A stretch of 64,000 nt of DNA from Bemisia tabaci (lineage: Eukaryota > Arthropoda > Insecta > Hemiptera > Aleyrodidae), in assembly GCF_918797505.1 (NCBI RefSeq), contig NC_092802.1:21659883-21723882 (forward strand), in the 5' to 3' direction. Shown one piece after another: positions 1-11,029 of this stretch; position 1 is the first letter of the stretch; every line of letters begins with the position of its first letter. Position numbers and translations under genes: made by a program. The notes under the pieces are model-generated. The model was not told the origin of the DNA and did no database searches. It saw only the letters and a program-made list of their open reading frames with translations.

Positions 1-605
1 AGATCACGGCGGGCAGGCCGGCATCGGGGGAGGCGTGAGAGGCTGATCCTGATCGGTGTCGAGTGTTTCCTGTCTTTCAGCGGACGGATCCGAAGTTGGC
101 AACAGTTGCGTCGCCCGCCTCGGAGCTGGACCACAACCGCGGGACTCCGCACGTGCTGGGAGCAGCGTTGCGACTGCGAAGACCGAAGACTAGAGACCAC
201 TTCTCGGAGTCGACTGCTTCCACGCCGCGCCGAGCCGTGTTCCAGCTGTCGCAAACTAAAGCCTGACAGTGCGGTCAGGAACGCCGACATCGTTGCCAAC
301 TCCCGCATGTTGATATTAGGAAATCGCACACTTTTTTCCTGAAAATTCAAAAGTTGGGAGAGGACGGGGGCATCGAAATGATCCCGGAAATCGCGAAATT
401 TTGAGCTCAGGGTGTCTACTAAAATTGGCTGGCAAAACATCAGTACTTTCAAGCTACTTTTTCAGTGATTCAAAGTAGAGCGGCCTGCTCTCCTATGGAG
501 GTCATCGATGTCAAATTTTGGCTAACAGTTACCACTTCAGAGCTTCACCTTGAACGCGTGTCTGATAAAACTTGAGTGCCGAATTCAACGCTAATTTTTG
601 CCTAA
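1..605. other. Unassigned DNA with one repeat end
   Basis: No recognisable gene. Bases 70-260 are GC-rich and follow a pyrimidine-rich stretch ending in CAG near 80, which could be a splice acceptor, but the short open frames there match nothing I know. Bases 409-470 are one end of repeat family E (GGTGTCTACTAAAA followed by AGTACTTT-type sequence). Confidence 0.4.
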
Positions 606-777
606 AGCCCGTGTCCCACAACCAAATGAGCTCGTGAAATGCAAGACGGCGGAGATGCGTGCTTGTTCATCAACATTTGACGGTCCACCAACTTTTAGAA
701 GAGGACTTGCGCGAAAACCTGTGCTCATCTCCGCCATCTTGCGTTTGATGGGTTCATTTGGTAGTGAGACAAGGGCT
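606..777. repeat. Small palindromic MITE (family V)
   Basis: The two halves are imperfect reverse complements. The left end reads AGCCCGTGTC...ACCAAATGA and the right end is its complement (TCATTTGGT...GACAAGGGCT); GGCGGAGATG and CATCTCCGCC face each other inside. No coding content. Confidence 0.6.
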
Positions 778-1160
778 CAACGATGATATAGATGATCGAT
801 TTGTCAAACAGAACATCGAATGGAATACACCCAATGATGAAGCGAGCATTTTGCTAAGGGAGTTTTTGCAACTTTAGGAACTTTTTGGTCATCAATCATC
901 ATTAAGCGAATATGTGCGTTGACTTCTACTGCACAAGGAAGAAGGAAGATAGAGCTGAGGAGAGAAAATATTGGACAAAAATCACATCAACTTAAATGCA
1001 TCAGTCATTAGTCGGTTTATTAACAGATTTTCTGGTGAGTGGTGCCATTTTCTGATGTGACCATTGTCCAAATTTTTCTTCGCTTCAGTTCTAGCAGCGC
1101 GGGCTGCGGGGTCTCTGACATATATTCTCTCTGATGAACAATTTTCCCCCGCGGAGATCG
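778..1160. other. No feature seen
   Basis: AT-rich sequence without a recognisable gene or repeat. Confidence 0.4.
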
Positions 1161-1316
1161 GCGGCGTGGTGTGCTTAGCAATATATCGACTGATCTGCCA
1201 TTTAAATCTGTGGCAAAGGATGGATATATAGGGTGTTCGCAACGAACACCTTAATAATCGATTCTTTACCATATTTTCGAATGAAAGAATTTCGATAATC
1301 AATCATTCACGACGAT
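1161..1316. mobile_element. Diverged copy of MITE family CC
   Basis: It shares with 4885-5047 and 31404-31567 the order GGCGTG, ATATATCGA, CATTTAAA, GGGTGTTCG, AACACCTTAATAATCGATT and a terminal ATTCACG. This copy has lost its clean CAGTGGCG end. Confidence 0.6.
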
Positions 1317-1652
1317 CTTCATCTACTAGTGTTTAAACGGTACCGCGGAGCAGCGCGTGACGCATGACGCATGCGCGGTGCTGTCGCAGTCCGGTCGGCT
1401 GCGGATCAGTCGAAGCGGGACCCAGATCCGGTTGATCACAGTCATAGATCTGCCGCGAAAGCTCGCCGGCACGCGATGACCAAAATCGGCAAACCTACCC
1501 CCTCCACCCCCACCCCCCTTACTGCCCCCTCTCTCCCCACAATTGCAATTGCGCTCCGATCGCAGTTCGAAGCTGCGAGTTATTATACAACTTCGCCTTA
1601 TTTTGCACTTGGACAGCCTCACCAAATGTTGCCAGCTCTGTTTCTTTAGAAC

Positions 1653-1998
1653 ATGGTGTCTAGTTTTCTTGGCAAAGCTCATTCCCTGATTTTTCCCTGA
1701 TTTTCAGGGGCTCATTCCCTGATGAGAAACCGAAGTTTTCTCCCACTTTCCCGGGATTTTTTTGGGGAAAAGAATATAATTTTCCCGAGTTTTATATATG
1801 CATATCGATTTTGATTCATCTTACAGCCATTTCTTTGGCGCACGTCAGATTAGACCGCCAAATTTGAAAACGAAATGATCCCTGGGTGGTTCGAGGAGAG
1901 ATTCCCGGTTTCTGGAACAGATTCCCTGATTTTCCCGGTAAATTTTCATTCCCTGATGAATCCCGGTTTTCCCCGGTTTTTAAAAAACTAGACACCTT
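1653..1998. mobile_element. Family E element with CCCTGATTTT repeats
   Basis: Inverted ends are GGTGTCTAG on the left and CTAGACACC on the right. The interior has many short direct repeats of TTCCCTGATTTTCCCGG type. Other family E copies lie at 8706-8983 and 53674-53946. Non-coding. Confidence 0.6.
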
Positions 1999-2007
1999 GC
2001 TTTAGAA

Positions 2008-2060
2008 TTTAGGGGCTTGGAGGTCAAGGCGCATTAGTGCAGTCTTGGCGATTTCGAGAA
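2008..2060. repeat. One end of family T
   Basis: GGGGCTTGGAGGTCAAGG and GCATTAGTGCAGT match the left end of the complete family T element at 37647-37903. The other half is missing. Confidence 0.5.
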
Positions 2061-2092
2061 ATACGTGTTGGAGGTTCCGAAATTACATCACG

Positions 2093-2294
2093 GAAGAAAA
2101 AAGTTGGGTAGCATTTATCACCCCGGTTAAGAAACGGCACAACCAGACGGTATGATAACTTCAACCAAAATTATTATTGTCACGATAAGGGAAAATTATG
2201 TTACTTTCACGATGATTTTGATGAAAGTTATCATACTCACTGGTTGTGCAGTTCATTAACCTGAACATGATAAATGCGAACTAATTTTTTTTCC
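2093..2294. mobile_element. Palindromic MITE (family W)
   Basis: Inverted arms of about 60 bases (GAAAAAAGTT...GCATTTATCA, then GGCACAACCAG) face their complements (CTGGTTGTGC, then TGATAAATGC...TTTTTTTC). The centre is AT-rich. One copy here. Confidence 0.6.
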
Positions 2295-2444
2295 ATGCAT
2301 GGCTCTTTGTAGCGGAGAGAAACTTCAAACTACCTTTTGGATGCTTAAAAATTGGAATTTGGGAGCGAATTTCGCAGAATATGTATTGGGACTAGTTTTA
2401 CTTGAAATCATTAATATCTCAACTAATCGGAACTAATCGAACAT

Positions 2445-2782
2445 ACACGGAGAAAAAAACCTCGTGCGTGGGACCCGAAGTTTAGGTCATATGGATCTCT
2501 GAAGTTTTCGGATTGAATATCTGAACACTTTCGGTCTAGCTGTCGCGGTTCGGATCACACATCTGAAACTTCAGTTTTTACATCTGAAGTACTTCAGGTG
2601 TGAGAACCGAAGTTTTTCGGTTGTGAAAACCGAAGTACTTCAGATGTAAGAACTGAAGTTTCAGATGTGTGATCCAAACCTCAGCAGCTGGACCTAAAGT
2701 GTTCAGATGCTCAATCCGAAAACTTCAGAGATCCATTTGACCTAAACTTCGGGTCCCACGCACGAAGTTTTTTTCTCCGTGT
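2445..2782. mobile_element. Palindromic MITE family B, copy 1
   Basis: Ends ACACGGAGAAAAAAAC and GTTTTTTTCTCCGTGT enclose nearly complete mirrored arms containing GGACCCGAAG and CTGAAGTTTTCGGAT, so the whole element can fold on itself. It abuts a family I fragment on the right. A full copy is at 29693-30003 and a half copy at 25373-25585. Confidence 0.75.
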
Positions 2783-2804
2783 GCGGTCTATCCCATGTCG
2801 TTCT

Positions 2805-3240
2805 TAGAGTCCCTTTATACCCAGAGTTAAGACAACTCGATTATCAGCTGACTGGCAGCCGGCCTTGGCTGGCCATGGAGGCCGAAACGAGTGCACCCAA
2901 ACGAACGATATTGAGGGATAAGGATCAGGAATCCTGCGATGTCTGTCACACAAAAACAACAACATCAACAAATTGATCAATTAAAACGAAAATTAGATTG
3001 GTTTGTGAATAATTTCTTAATCTATTTTCATTTTAGACCGATGGAAATAAAAATTTACTCTTGATAAACCACAATTAGGTAATATTTTCATTATTCTTGT
3101 TCACATTCGAGGTACCGCCATCTTGGTGCACTCGTTTCGGCCTCCATGAGCGAGAACCAATCGGAATTGGATTTTTTTTTAGGCCACTTTCAGCCCAACC
3201 AAAAGTGAGTTGTCTTAACTCTGGGTATAAAGGGACTCTA
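2805..3240. mobile_element. Family H element with 8-bp target duplication
   Basis: Inverted ends TAGAGTCCCTTTATACCCAG and its complement, 436 bp. It is flanked on both sides by GTCGTTCT (2797-2804 and 3241-3248), a perfect 8-bp target duplication as hAT-type elements make. It sits inside a family I MITE whose sequence resumes at 3241. Inside, GAGGCCGAAACGAGTGCAC-type sequence is present in both orientations. No transposase. Confidence 0.8.
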
Positions 3241-3279
3241 GTCGTTCTGACACAAAATACGGCATCCATCGAATCACCT
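3241..3279. repeat. Family I MITE end, split by the family H insertion
   Basis: Matches the terminal sequence of the complete family I element at 33673-34110 (TCTGACA...CCATCGAATCACCT). The rest of this copy lies at 2783-2804, left of the family H insertion, and is cut off by the family B copy ending at 2782. Confidence 0.65.
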
Positions 3280-3640
3280 CAATGATGAAATTGGCAACGC
3301 GACCGGAGCAGTATTGTTTAGTCGCGTGTGAAGAGCGGAGAGCGACGGAACTTGAGCGGCAAGTCGGAGTCGGTCGTGGCGAGTCATTCATAAACTGGCA
3401 ACTTTAAAGACTCCAACTTTGACGCGAGTTTCATATCGCCGCGAACTTCCAACTTCCATTCGAGCCGAGCTTGGAAACAAAAGCTCGCCGTCCTCGTCCG
3501 AGCGAGGAGCCGAGGTAAATGAACTGTGCCGATTCCGAGCACCCGCAGCCGGTGCCCATTTCAGCGAGTTGGCAACACTGTTAATACACCATTACAGTCC
3601 ATTGAATCTATCGATTCTTGGTATAACAAGCTGGCTCACC

Positions 3641-3952
3641 TAGAGTCCCTTTATACTGAGAGTCAAGACAATTTGAATCCATTTCTGATTGGTTCCCGTA
3701 TTTTAGGCCTCCACAGTGTCACAAACGGGAATAAAGATTACATTTTCACCAATTGCAAAGATTATAATCTGGAATGGACCAGGGAATTACGGGTTCGGCA
3801 AGGAACAAACGGAATGAGAGGAGGAACGGAGAAAGGCATTTGAGAATGGGCCGATCAAAGATTACGAAAAACGTTCAATTTCTGTAATCTTTATTCCCGT
3901 TTGTGACATCCATGAGCCGAATTGTCTTGACTCTCAGTATAAAGGGACTCCA
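3641..3952. mobile_element. Family H element with long flanking direct repeat
   Basis: Ends TAGAGTCCCTTTATACTGAG and its complement. Inverted interior with ACAAACGGGAATAAAGATTA at 3721 and its complement near 3885. A direct repeat of about 25 bases (GGTAWAACAAGCTGGCTCAC plus CTAGA) lies at about 3620-3644 and 3953-3977, much longer than the 8-bp duplication of the 2805 copy. Confidence 0.7.
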
Positions 3953-4054
3953 GGTAAAACAAGCTGGCTCACCTAGAATCGATTGTTTCCTATACATTTA
4001 AATGGTGGGGAAAGTGTTACCAACTATTTGGGCGCTATATGAACTGCGGCACAT

Positions 4055-4347
4055 AATGGACCACCAGACAAGGCACGAATTCAAGCATTCTGATACATGT
4101 TTCTTAACCAGAATTTCACGTAGAACACGATTCGCGCAACGAAAATTACTGAAACCAACTCCCAACGAAGATATTCACCTTTTAATTTCACATTGGTTAC
4201 GCGGACTTTGAACTGCCCGCTCACAAGAAACTCAAAGCTCTACGTGAGTCAAATCACGCACTACAACGGTTTCAGCAAGCCTCTCAATCGAGAAATGTTC
4301 ATTTCCCTCCATGTGTTGTTCAAACCATAAGCAATTTGTGCAACTCT
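4055..4347. mobile_element. Half copy of family G
   Basis: Begins AATGGACCACCAGACAAGG and runs collinear with the left arm of the complete copy at 15765-16319 (ACGTAGAACACGATTCG, then GAACTGCCCGCTCACAAG). The right arm is absent. Confidence 0.65.
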
Positions 4348-4884
4348 ATTGCAAGGTAGCAACAACAATTATGAAAATTCAATTTTAAACAGGAATAAGA
4401 CCGAACAGTTCCCGTGTCAATTTTTGTTAATTTCTTTGCGTAATCAAAAGAAAAATCAGTGAAATTTTTGGTAAAAAACACCCGAGAGTTTTCTAGTAAA
4501 ATTACAATTTACTAGAGAAAAATTCTGCAACGTTTAGATTGTTACGTTCTTTGGTTTGGGCAAATGCAAATGCATTCACTCCTACACTTGAAAAACATCT
4601 TAGAGCGGTTATTCATCCATGAAATGCACATTAAAGTCGAATAAATGATGTCAATAGTAGTGCCATTCGGATTGCAGAAAAAAATCCTGGAGTTAAACAG
4701 GTCTCATTAACGTGAGGGTACGAGAAGATTCCGTGTTCTGCTCATACATCTTCATTTTCTCCTTTCTTGGACACACACCGAGCTCTGTACGGGGTGCTTC
4801 AAAAAATTACCCGACCGTATTACTTCATTCCTACGGCTTGTTTCACTTAGGGCCTTACTCGACCAAGGACGTTCCTGTTGCAAG

Positions 4885-5047
4885 CAGTGGCGTGGCGTGC
4901 TTTGCGATACATCGATTGATCGGCCATTTAAACCTATGGAAAAGTATCGATAAACAGGGTGTTCGAAGCAAACACCTTAATAATCGATTTTTCACCACAG
5001 CTTCAAATGGGGAAATATCGATGGATCGCAAATCACGCTACGCCACT
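4885..5047. mobile_element. MITE family CC, copy 2
   Basis: Starts CAGTGGCGTGGCGTG and ends with the imperfect complement (CACGCTACGCCACTGG). A hairpin GGTGTTCGAAGCAAACACC lies in the middle. It is nearly identical in layout to 31404-31567. Confidence 0.7.
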
Positions 5048-5074
5048 GGTTGCAAGGTCTTTCCGTAGGCTGGA

Positions 5075-5303
5075 CACTGGAAAAAAAAACACATTGGATC
5101 TAGTGTCCAGACTCTTAAAAACATCGACAAGAAAAAGTACTCTTGAATCAATCAGAATCTAGCTTAAATCAAGAACCAAGCCTCTTAAATTAAGCGAATT
5201 TCGTTTTGATTCAAGCAAAAATCCGATTGAATCAAGAATATTTTTTCTTGTCAATGTTTTCAAGAGTCTTGACTCTAGCTCCAATGTGGTTTTTTTTCCA
5301 GTG
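5075..5303. mobile_element. Palindromic MITE family A, copy 1
   Basis: Ends CACTGGAAAAAAAA and TTTTTTTTCCAGTG. The arms carry AGTCCAGACTCTT, ACATTGGATC and a central inverted pair around AAGCCTCTTAAATT. The whole 229-bp unit can form one hairpin. Five further copies lie in the window (8489, 13913, 14452, 24149 and partial 32935). Confidence 0.8.
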
Positions 5304-5575
5304 GAGTTAACCATCCTGGGTGTCTACTAAAATTTCATTTTTAATTTCCCTGATTTTTCTTCTTATTTTAAATGAAATTTCCTAAATTTTGGCAATAAAA
5401 AGACATTCGTCTGATTTCACGAAATAACATACACTCTGTGTTAACGAACACTCTGTATAAACCACTAAATAAAGACGCATAAACTTCTCTTGATGTTGCG
5501 AGGGGAAAACTGCAAGCGTCCCACACGGGGAATCGGTTCAGAAAATTGCCTTTTACGCCGGTATCGATGTCCTAT

Positions 5576-5821
5576 CCTGCCGCGCTACGGACGCCGTATG
5601 CGCCATTAGGTGTTGCCAAATTTCTTTCGACAAATCACGAATTTCCAGAAAAATTCGTGAATATTTCTCTTCCGCTTTTTGCGAGGATCTTGTTCGTAAT
5701 TTGATCTAAAAGGCCTGAAAATTTCCAGGAGAAATATTCGTAACTTTCCTCAAAACGAAGTATTTTCCAAGAGGAAATGTGGCAACATTCGAATGCTCTT
5801 ACGGCGTTTCTCCTTAGTGGG
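5576..5821. mobile_element. Palindromic MITE family C, copy 1
   Basis: Family C runs from CTGCCGTGCTAAGGAAAAAC through GCCGTATGAAC and GTTGCCAAATTTCC to the mirrored AAATTTGGCAAC, GTTCATACGGCG and CTTAGCACGGCAG. This copy has CTGCCGCGCTACGG at the left and TTACGGCGTTTCTCC at the right. It is the most abundant repeat of the window. Confidence 0.7.
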
Positions 5822-6224
5822 CAATATCGACCTGGATATCTGGCCGGGGCGGACGGAACAAATTGCAGAACAGAAACGGCCAATAAAATAAGCGTTGCTT
5901 TCCGATCGCCTCGGCTTAATGGAGACGTTACGGGGGCCCATTTCCCAAGCGCCTAAGTGGTCTGGCCCGTAAATCAAGGCTCATCGCTGAGGCGTCGCGC
6001 GTTAGGCATTACCTGCATGTGCGTGCGTGGGTGCAATTTGCCCGTCCCTGGGGCCACCGGAAGAACCGGCGCGCATGGCTCGGCCGGGTGAAAGTGCGGT
6101 CGATTTTTGAAAAGTATCCAGGGAAAATAGGCTGGATCGATATCAAAAGGGCCGAATTGAATATACGATTGAGGGCCGATTTTCTTTGACACTGAGCAGA
6201 ACTTATTTTTTCATTCAGAAATGC
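5822..6224. other. No feature seen
   Basis: A moderately GC-rich stretch (about 5880-6120) without a recognisable gene. The short open frames match nothing I know. Confidence 0.35.
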
Positions 6225-6327
6225 CTAAGATTTCCCTGTTTAATGTGAAAGTTGCGGGAGAAAATTTGGCAACATTGAGATGGAGTTACGATCTATCGTT
6301 AGGGAAACGACGAAATCTGCCGTGCTA
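6225..6327. repeat. Fragment DD, inverted copy at 23722
   Basis: The sequence around TTGGCAACATTGAGATGGAG and ATCGTTAGGGAAA is the reverse complement of 23722-23815. The two fragments share about 100 bases. Confidence 0.55.
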
Positions 6328-6402
6328 AGGAAAAACGCATTCGAGAGTCGCCCGATTTCTTTGGATGAAATGTTTATTTTTGAGAAAAATTATGAATATT
6401 TG

Positions 6403-6640
6403 GACCGCGTTTAACAGAAAGGAACCAAGCCTCATCAGCTATTGCAAAATTTAACTGGGCAATTTAATTTTTTGCGAGAGAACGTGTGTATGGATTCCTT
6501 TGAATATTTTGAGGAATTTTCTTCGTGCTACGGAGAAAATCCACTGAAATTTGCATGGAAATGCGCACAACTGTTTTTTTGTAAAAAGTTAAATTGCTCA
6601 ATTAAAATGTGTCTTGATTCCTTTCTGTTTAACGCGGTCT
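6403..6640. mobile_element. Palindromic MITE family EE, copy 1
   Basis: GACCGCGTTTAACAGAAAGG at the left faces its complement TTTCTGTTTAACGCGGTC at the right. A second copy is at 32656-32908, sharing GAACCAAGCC and TTTTCTACAAGAGAACG-type sequence. Confidence 0.65.
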
Positions 6641-8079
6641 ATTTTCTTGCAATTTTCAGACACTATAGATAAAATTATAAACAAAATTACCTGAGAAATG
6701 TGCAGAAAAATACAGGGTTATCCAAAAGTCACTGACCACCCCTGTAACTTTTTTCCAAATTGAGATAGAAGTTTGAAACTTTGAGAATGTTCCTCTGTCT
6801 AAGGTAGCAACTTTTTGGTCCCCCCAAAATTTTGGGGGCGGCCCCCCTTAAGGGGGGCGGGGGCTAACTTTTTTTTTCAAATGGCAACCCCCCCTTTGTG
6901 ATACCTCATTCGAAAGATAATAAAAAAAGAAAATTATTGGCGCAAACCGCAGGTCGAAATGTTCATTTTTGACAAAATGGCGGCCGGTCAAAGTTCAAAA
7001 TGGCGGAATTTGGCATCTCCGTTGTTTATTGACGGATTGGTGTGAAACTCGGAATCCTAGGGTTTTTCGGGATGAGAAAAACGATTCTGGCATTGGTTTT
7101 CCAGAAAAGTCTGTCCTTTTCAAAATGGCGGCCTCGAGCGGGAAGTGGATATTTAGGCTGCATCATATCGTTGGATTTGCATGAAACTTGGTATCTGGGG
7201 GTATTTCGGCATGAGAAGAACGAATCTTTCATTGGATATCTGAAATTTTGACAAATTCCAAAATGGGCGGAAAATCAGTGTTACGGCTCTTTACCGATGG
7301 ATTTGCATGAAATTCGATATCCTAGCGGTTTTTGGCTGGTTAAAAAGGAATCTTTCATTAGATTCTTGAAATATCAAATAATTTCATGCTAATCCATCAG
7401 TAAACAGCCGTAACACTGATTTCCGCCATTTTTCCGCCGCCATTTTGGAATTTGTCAAAATTTCAGATATCCAATGAAAGATTCGTTCTTCTCGTGCCGA
7501 AATACCCCCAGATACTAAGTTTCATGCAAATCCAACGATATGCAGCCTAAATATCCACTTCCCGCTCGAGGCCGCCATTTTGACCGCCGCCATTTTGAAA
7601 AGGACTGACTTTTCTGGAAAACCAATGCCAGAATCGTTTTTCTCATCCCGAAAAACCCTAGGATTCCGAGTTTCACACCAATCCGTCAATAAACAACGGA
7701 GATGCCAAATTTCCGCCATTTTGAACTTTGACCGGCCGCCATTTTGTCAAAAATGAACATTTCGACCTGCGGTTTGCGCCAATAATTTTCTTTTTTTATT
7801 ATCTTTCGAATGAGGTATCACAAAGGGGGGGTTGCTATTTGAAAAAAAAGTTAGCCCCCGCCCCCCTTAAGGGGGGCCGCCCCCCAAAATTTTGGGGGGG
7901 ACCAAAAAGTTGCTACCTTAGATCGAGAAACATTCCCAAAGTTTCAAACTTCTATCTCAATTTGGAAAAAAGTTACATGGGTGGTCAGTGACTTTTGGAT
8001 AACCCTGTATAATGATGTGCCAGAGGAAATTTGGCAACGCCTGAAGGCACATACGGCGTTTTTTCCTTTGGCACGGCAG
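6641..8079. mobile_element. Family C MITE interrupted by a foldback element
   Basis: 6641-6710 matches the inner part of family C (as in the reverse strand of 22860-22960), ending TGCAGAAAAA. The rest resumes at 8010 with GTGCCAGAGGAAATTTGGCA and ends GGCACGGCAG at 8079. The foldback element 6713-8007 splits it. Confidence 0.65.
6713..8007. mobile_element. Large foldback element with TA duplication
   Basis: A near-perfect 1.3-kb palindrome. It begins CAGGGTTATCCAAAAGTCAC, ends with the complement, and is flanked by TA on both sides (6711-6712 and 8008-8009), as Tc1/mariner-type elements are. The arms are about 630 bases each and meet near 7380. They carry CAAAATTTTGGGGG, a C-rich block and several CAAAATGGCGG units. 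No transposase is visible. It landed inside a family C MITE. Confidence 0.8.
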
Positions 8080-8488
8080 AAGTGTGAGGCTGTGGACGCG
8101 GCGAAAAGCGGGAAGGAGGGTGCTGATTTGCAATTGAAACATTTCTAAATTTGTCCGTCCTCCGGAGTGGTCGGGCGGACATGTCCTCCAGTGGACCGCA
8201 GACTGTTGAGGTGGGCGACCCGACAATCAACAGTCTTCTGCTTGGCGACTGCCGAGATCGTTGGCCGTTGCGAAAACAGCCGCGAGATCGGACAACGCCA
8301 GATGGCTCCGTCGCGCAGGCGCAGTCCCCAGTCCCGCGCGTCCGATTGGTCCGATAACGCCACCCAATAAATCACATCCGCTGCATCGATAAATTTAAAG
8401 TTCACTCTCACTTACGGACTGCTCATCGAAAATAGTTTGCAAATTGTCAGGCAGAGAAAAAAAACGAAGTTGGATGTTGTCCGGCCAA

Positions 8489-8698
8489 CACACACTTGAG
8501 TCGAGACTCTTGAAAACATCGACAAGAAAAAATACTCTTGATTCAATCAGATTTTTGCTCAAATCAAAAGGAAATCCGCTCAAATTAAGAGGCTTGGTTC
8601 TCGATTTAAGCAAAAATTTGATTGAATCAAGAGTATTTTTTCTTGTCGATGTTTTTAAGAGTCTGGACTCTAGATCCAATGTGTTTTTTTTTCTAGTG
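8489..8698. mobile_element. Family A MITE, copy 2
   Basis: The left end is worn (CACACTTGAGTCGAGACTCTT); the right end is TTTTTTTTTCTAGTG. The interior matches copy 1 (AAGAAAAAATACTCTTGATT and complement). Confidence 0.75.
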
Positions 8699-8705
8699 CA
8701 GTGTG

Positions 8706-8983
8706 CAGGGTGTCTACTAAAAGAGGCTGGTCAAAAATAAGTACTTTTACAGTACTTTTTCAGTACATTGTCAAAAATTTCAGTACCTTCCCCGACAGAA
8801 AAATTCCGTACTTTTTTAGTGCCTTCATTTGACGAAAATCGAAAAATTTCAAAAATTTGAAATTGCGACAAAAATTAAAAAAATTCCGGACCTTTTTGCG
8901 GAAATTCCGCACTTTTTCAGTACTGCCGGATCGCCTTAAAAAATCAGTACTCTTTCGAACTTTCCGGACTTGTAGACACCCTG
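8706..8983. mobile_element. Family E element, copy 2
   Basis: Begins CAGGGTGTCTACTAAAAG and ends CTTGTAGACACCCTG, 278 bp. The interior has repeated CAGTACTTTTTCAGTAC and TTCCGCACTTT units. Non-coding. Confidence 0.75.
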
Positions 8984-9082
8984 GTGTAATATCCAGAGTT
9001 ACAATTTTTTACGAAAAATAAAATCCTGAAATTATTCGAACGCATGGCCGCAATGCAACGCAAAGCACGAGAGTAATGTGCA

Positions 9083-9215
9083 CCGAGCCGGACAATGGAT
9101 AGAGCCAATTAAAGAAGTCGCACAAAATTTGGAAATTTTAAACGCTTGTAACTCCGTTTATACAAAACTTTGAGATTTTAAAATTGGTTTCCATCGCACA
9201 GTGGATCGAGCCAAT
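9083..9215. repeat. Rearranged fragments of family L
   Basis: 9098-9195 carries the family L core (AACGCTTGTAACTCCGTTTA, ACAAAACTTTGAG). A second left end, CACAGTGGATCGAGCCAATG, begins at 9197, so two partial copies lie head to tail. Confidence 0.5.
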
Positions 9216-10177
9216 GGTAAAGGTCGGACATAGGCCCAAAAATGAAAGTGAAGGAACATAATGTTTCTTGGCATTTTCTTAAAGTAGACTCTTTAGCCGA
9301 ACATAAAATACCAATATTACATCTGAAAAAAAATTTAAAGCGATGTAACGGACGTGTGATACACCGTGTCCACATTGAGGTGAATTTCGGGTACATTTTT
9401 AGCCTAGACGTTACTCCTATATTTTAATTATCCTGCATTTTTGTATCAAATTTTGGGGGTTGTCCTCTATTATTGATGCAATGGGGAGAGAGAAACACCC
9501 GTTGCCATATTTTTCATCCTTATTTTTAATACTAATATCAGTGCACAGACATGGTACCCTAAAAAACCCGGTTTTCCAAATTCAGTGAATGATTTCGACA
9601 TTGTTTCAGAACATTTCAAAGAAAACCGACCTAGAGGAATGTTCCTTATATCCCTAGGAACCAATATCAATTGAGAAGTTTTGCCTTTTTTTGCCTTTTT
9701 AGAAGTTAGGCCTATAAATGTGATGACAACTCGCTCCTCGAAAAAACCAATATTTGAATTTTAAATGAAAAGTCCTAGTTTTTTGCATCTAGGAAGGCTG
9801 GAAGGCTCCCATTGGGTTGGTAACTTACCACCGTTTCGAATTGGCTTTCGGAATAAATTAGTCATGCCCTCCCCCCCTCTCCCTTCCAACGCCAATAATA
9901 TCATCTTGCACCACAATCTTGTTCTTTCTATATCGAAAAAAAGGAGGGAACACTAAGTCAATTGATCGTAGCGCAATTTGATTTCTATTTTGGTCAATAT
10001 ATGCATCAATTTTAGGGATTTGTGACTTTATAAAATTTTACTCTCCCCTCCCTTTCAGTAATTTTTATTCTTTTAAACAAATGTTACTCTCAACCTCCTA
10101 CAATTCTGCAGAAATGATGCCCCTGGTTTTCATGAAAAATCGTTCGACTTGATTGTTGGTTTGAGTTTTTTACAATT
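9216..10177. other. No feature seen
   Basis: AT-rich sequence with a few pyrimidine-rich tracts (9868-9890, 10043-10064). No gene, exon or clear repeat recognised. Confidence 0.35.
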
Positions 10178-10298
10178 CGTCGCTCTTCTAACGTGAGGGC
10201 GTATCTCTATTTCCGCATGAGCCCCAGAAAGATGAACTTATGTCTAAAACGGGGTTCACGTTGAAATTGAGATACGCCTTTACGTCAGAGGAGCGACG
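10178..10298. repeat. Small inverted repeat (family N)
   Basis: CGTCGCTCTTCTAACGTGAG followed by GGCGTATCTC at the left faces GAGATACGCC, TTACGTCAGAGGAGCGACG at the right, 121 bp in all. Confidence 0.6.
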
Positions 10299-11029
10299 AT
10301 TTGAGCGGTCACCATATCCTCAGATTTGCGTTTGTTCCTACTTCGCTACGATAAGCGATCAATCAGCGATACTGATAACTGAATCAAGATGATAGTACGT
10401 CTCAAAGCTGCAAGCTGCTCGAAACTGCAAATGAAGGCATCATGCATTTTTTGTTGGTCTCCTCAGATCCTATTATTTCGAGCCTCCGACCCCAAATTAC
10501 GGCGAAGAAAAAGTCAAAACTCCTTTTACCGGAAGCTCTGGATCTGCTCGTCAAGGAACAGTGCTTGGAGCACCCTGTATAAGTGGAATATTTCTGCCCC
10601 CTCAGTTTTCATTGTGAGTCATAAACTCTCTTTTTTATTTTAATTAAGTTTTGCTTTGTACCTGAACAGCTCACTTAACCGCATCGTATCCAGCTAGTAA
10701 ATTTTGGAAGCGGGGGAAGGGGGGGGGCATTGCTTGTTTAAAAATATTCACATTGAGTTTACAGCAAAATAAAAGAAGAAAACAAAATATTTGTAGCTCA
10801 GCAGAAACAAATAAAAGAATAATTAATCGCAATAATTATTAGAGCATTTACTATTTTTTGAAGGGTTTCAAAGAGGAAAAAAAATCAATTTTTCCTACAA
10901 ACCGCTGACTTTAACGCCTTTTCAATATGATATTCAGCTTTCTCGTGAAAAATTACCGTAGAAAACATATATTTGTGTATCATATGGCGGTTGACAGTCA
11001 CACGATAACCCTATGTCCGCGCCGCCCTA
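10299..11029. other. No feature seen
   Basis: AT-rich DNA with a short G-run at 10713-10728. No recognisable gene. Confidence 0.35.
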
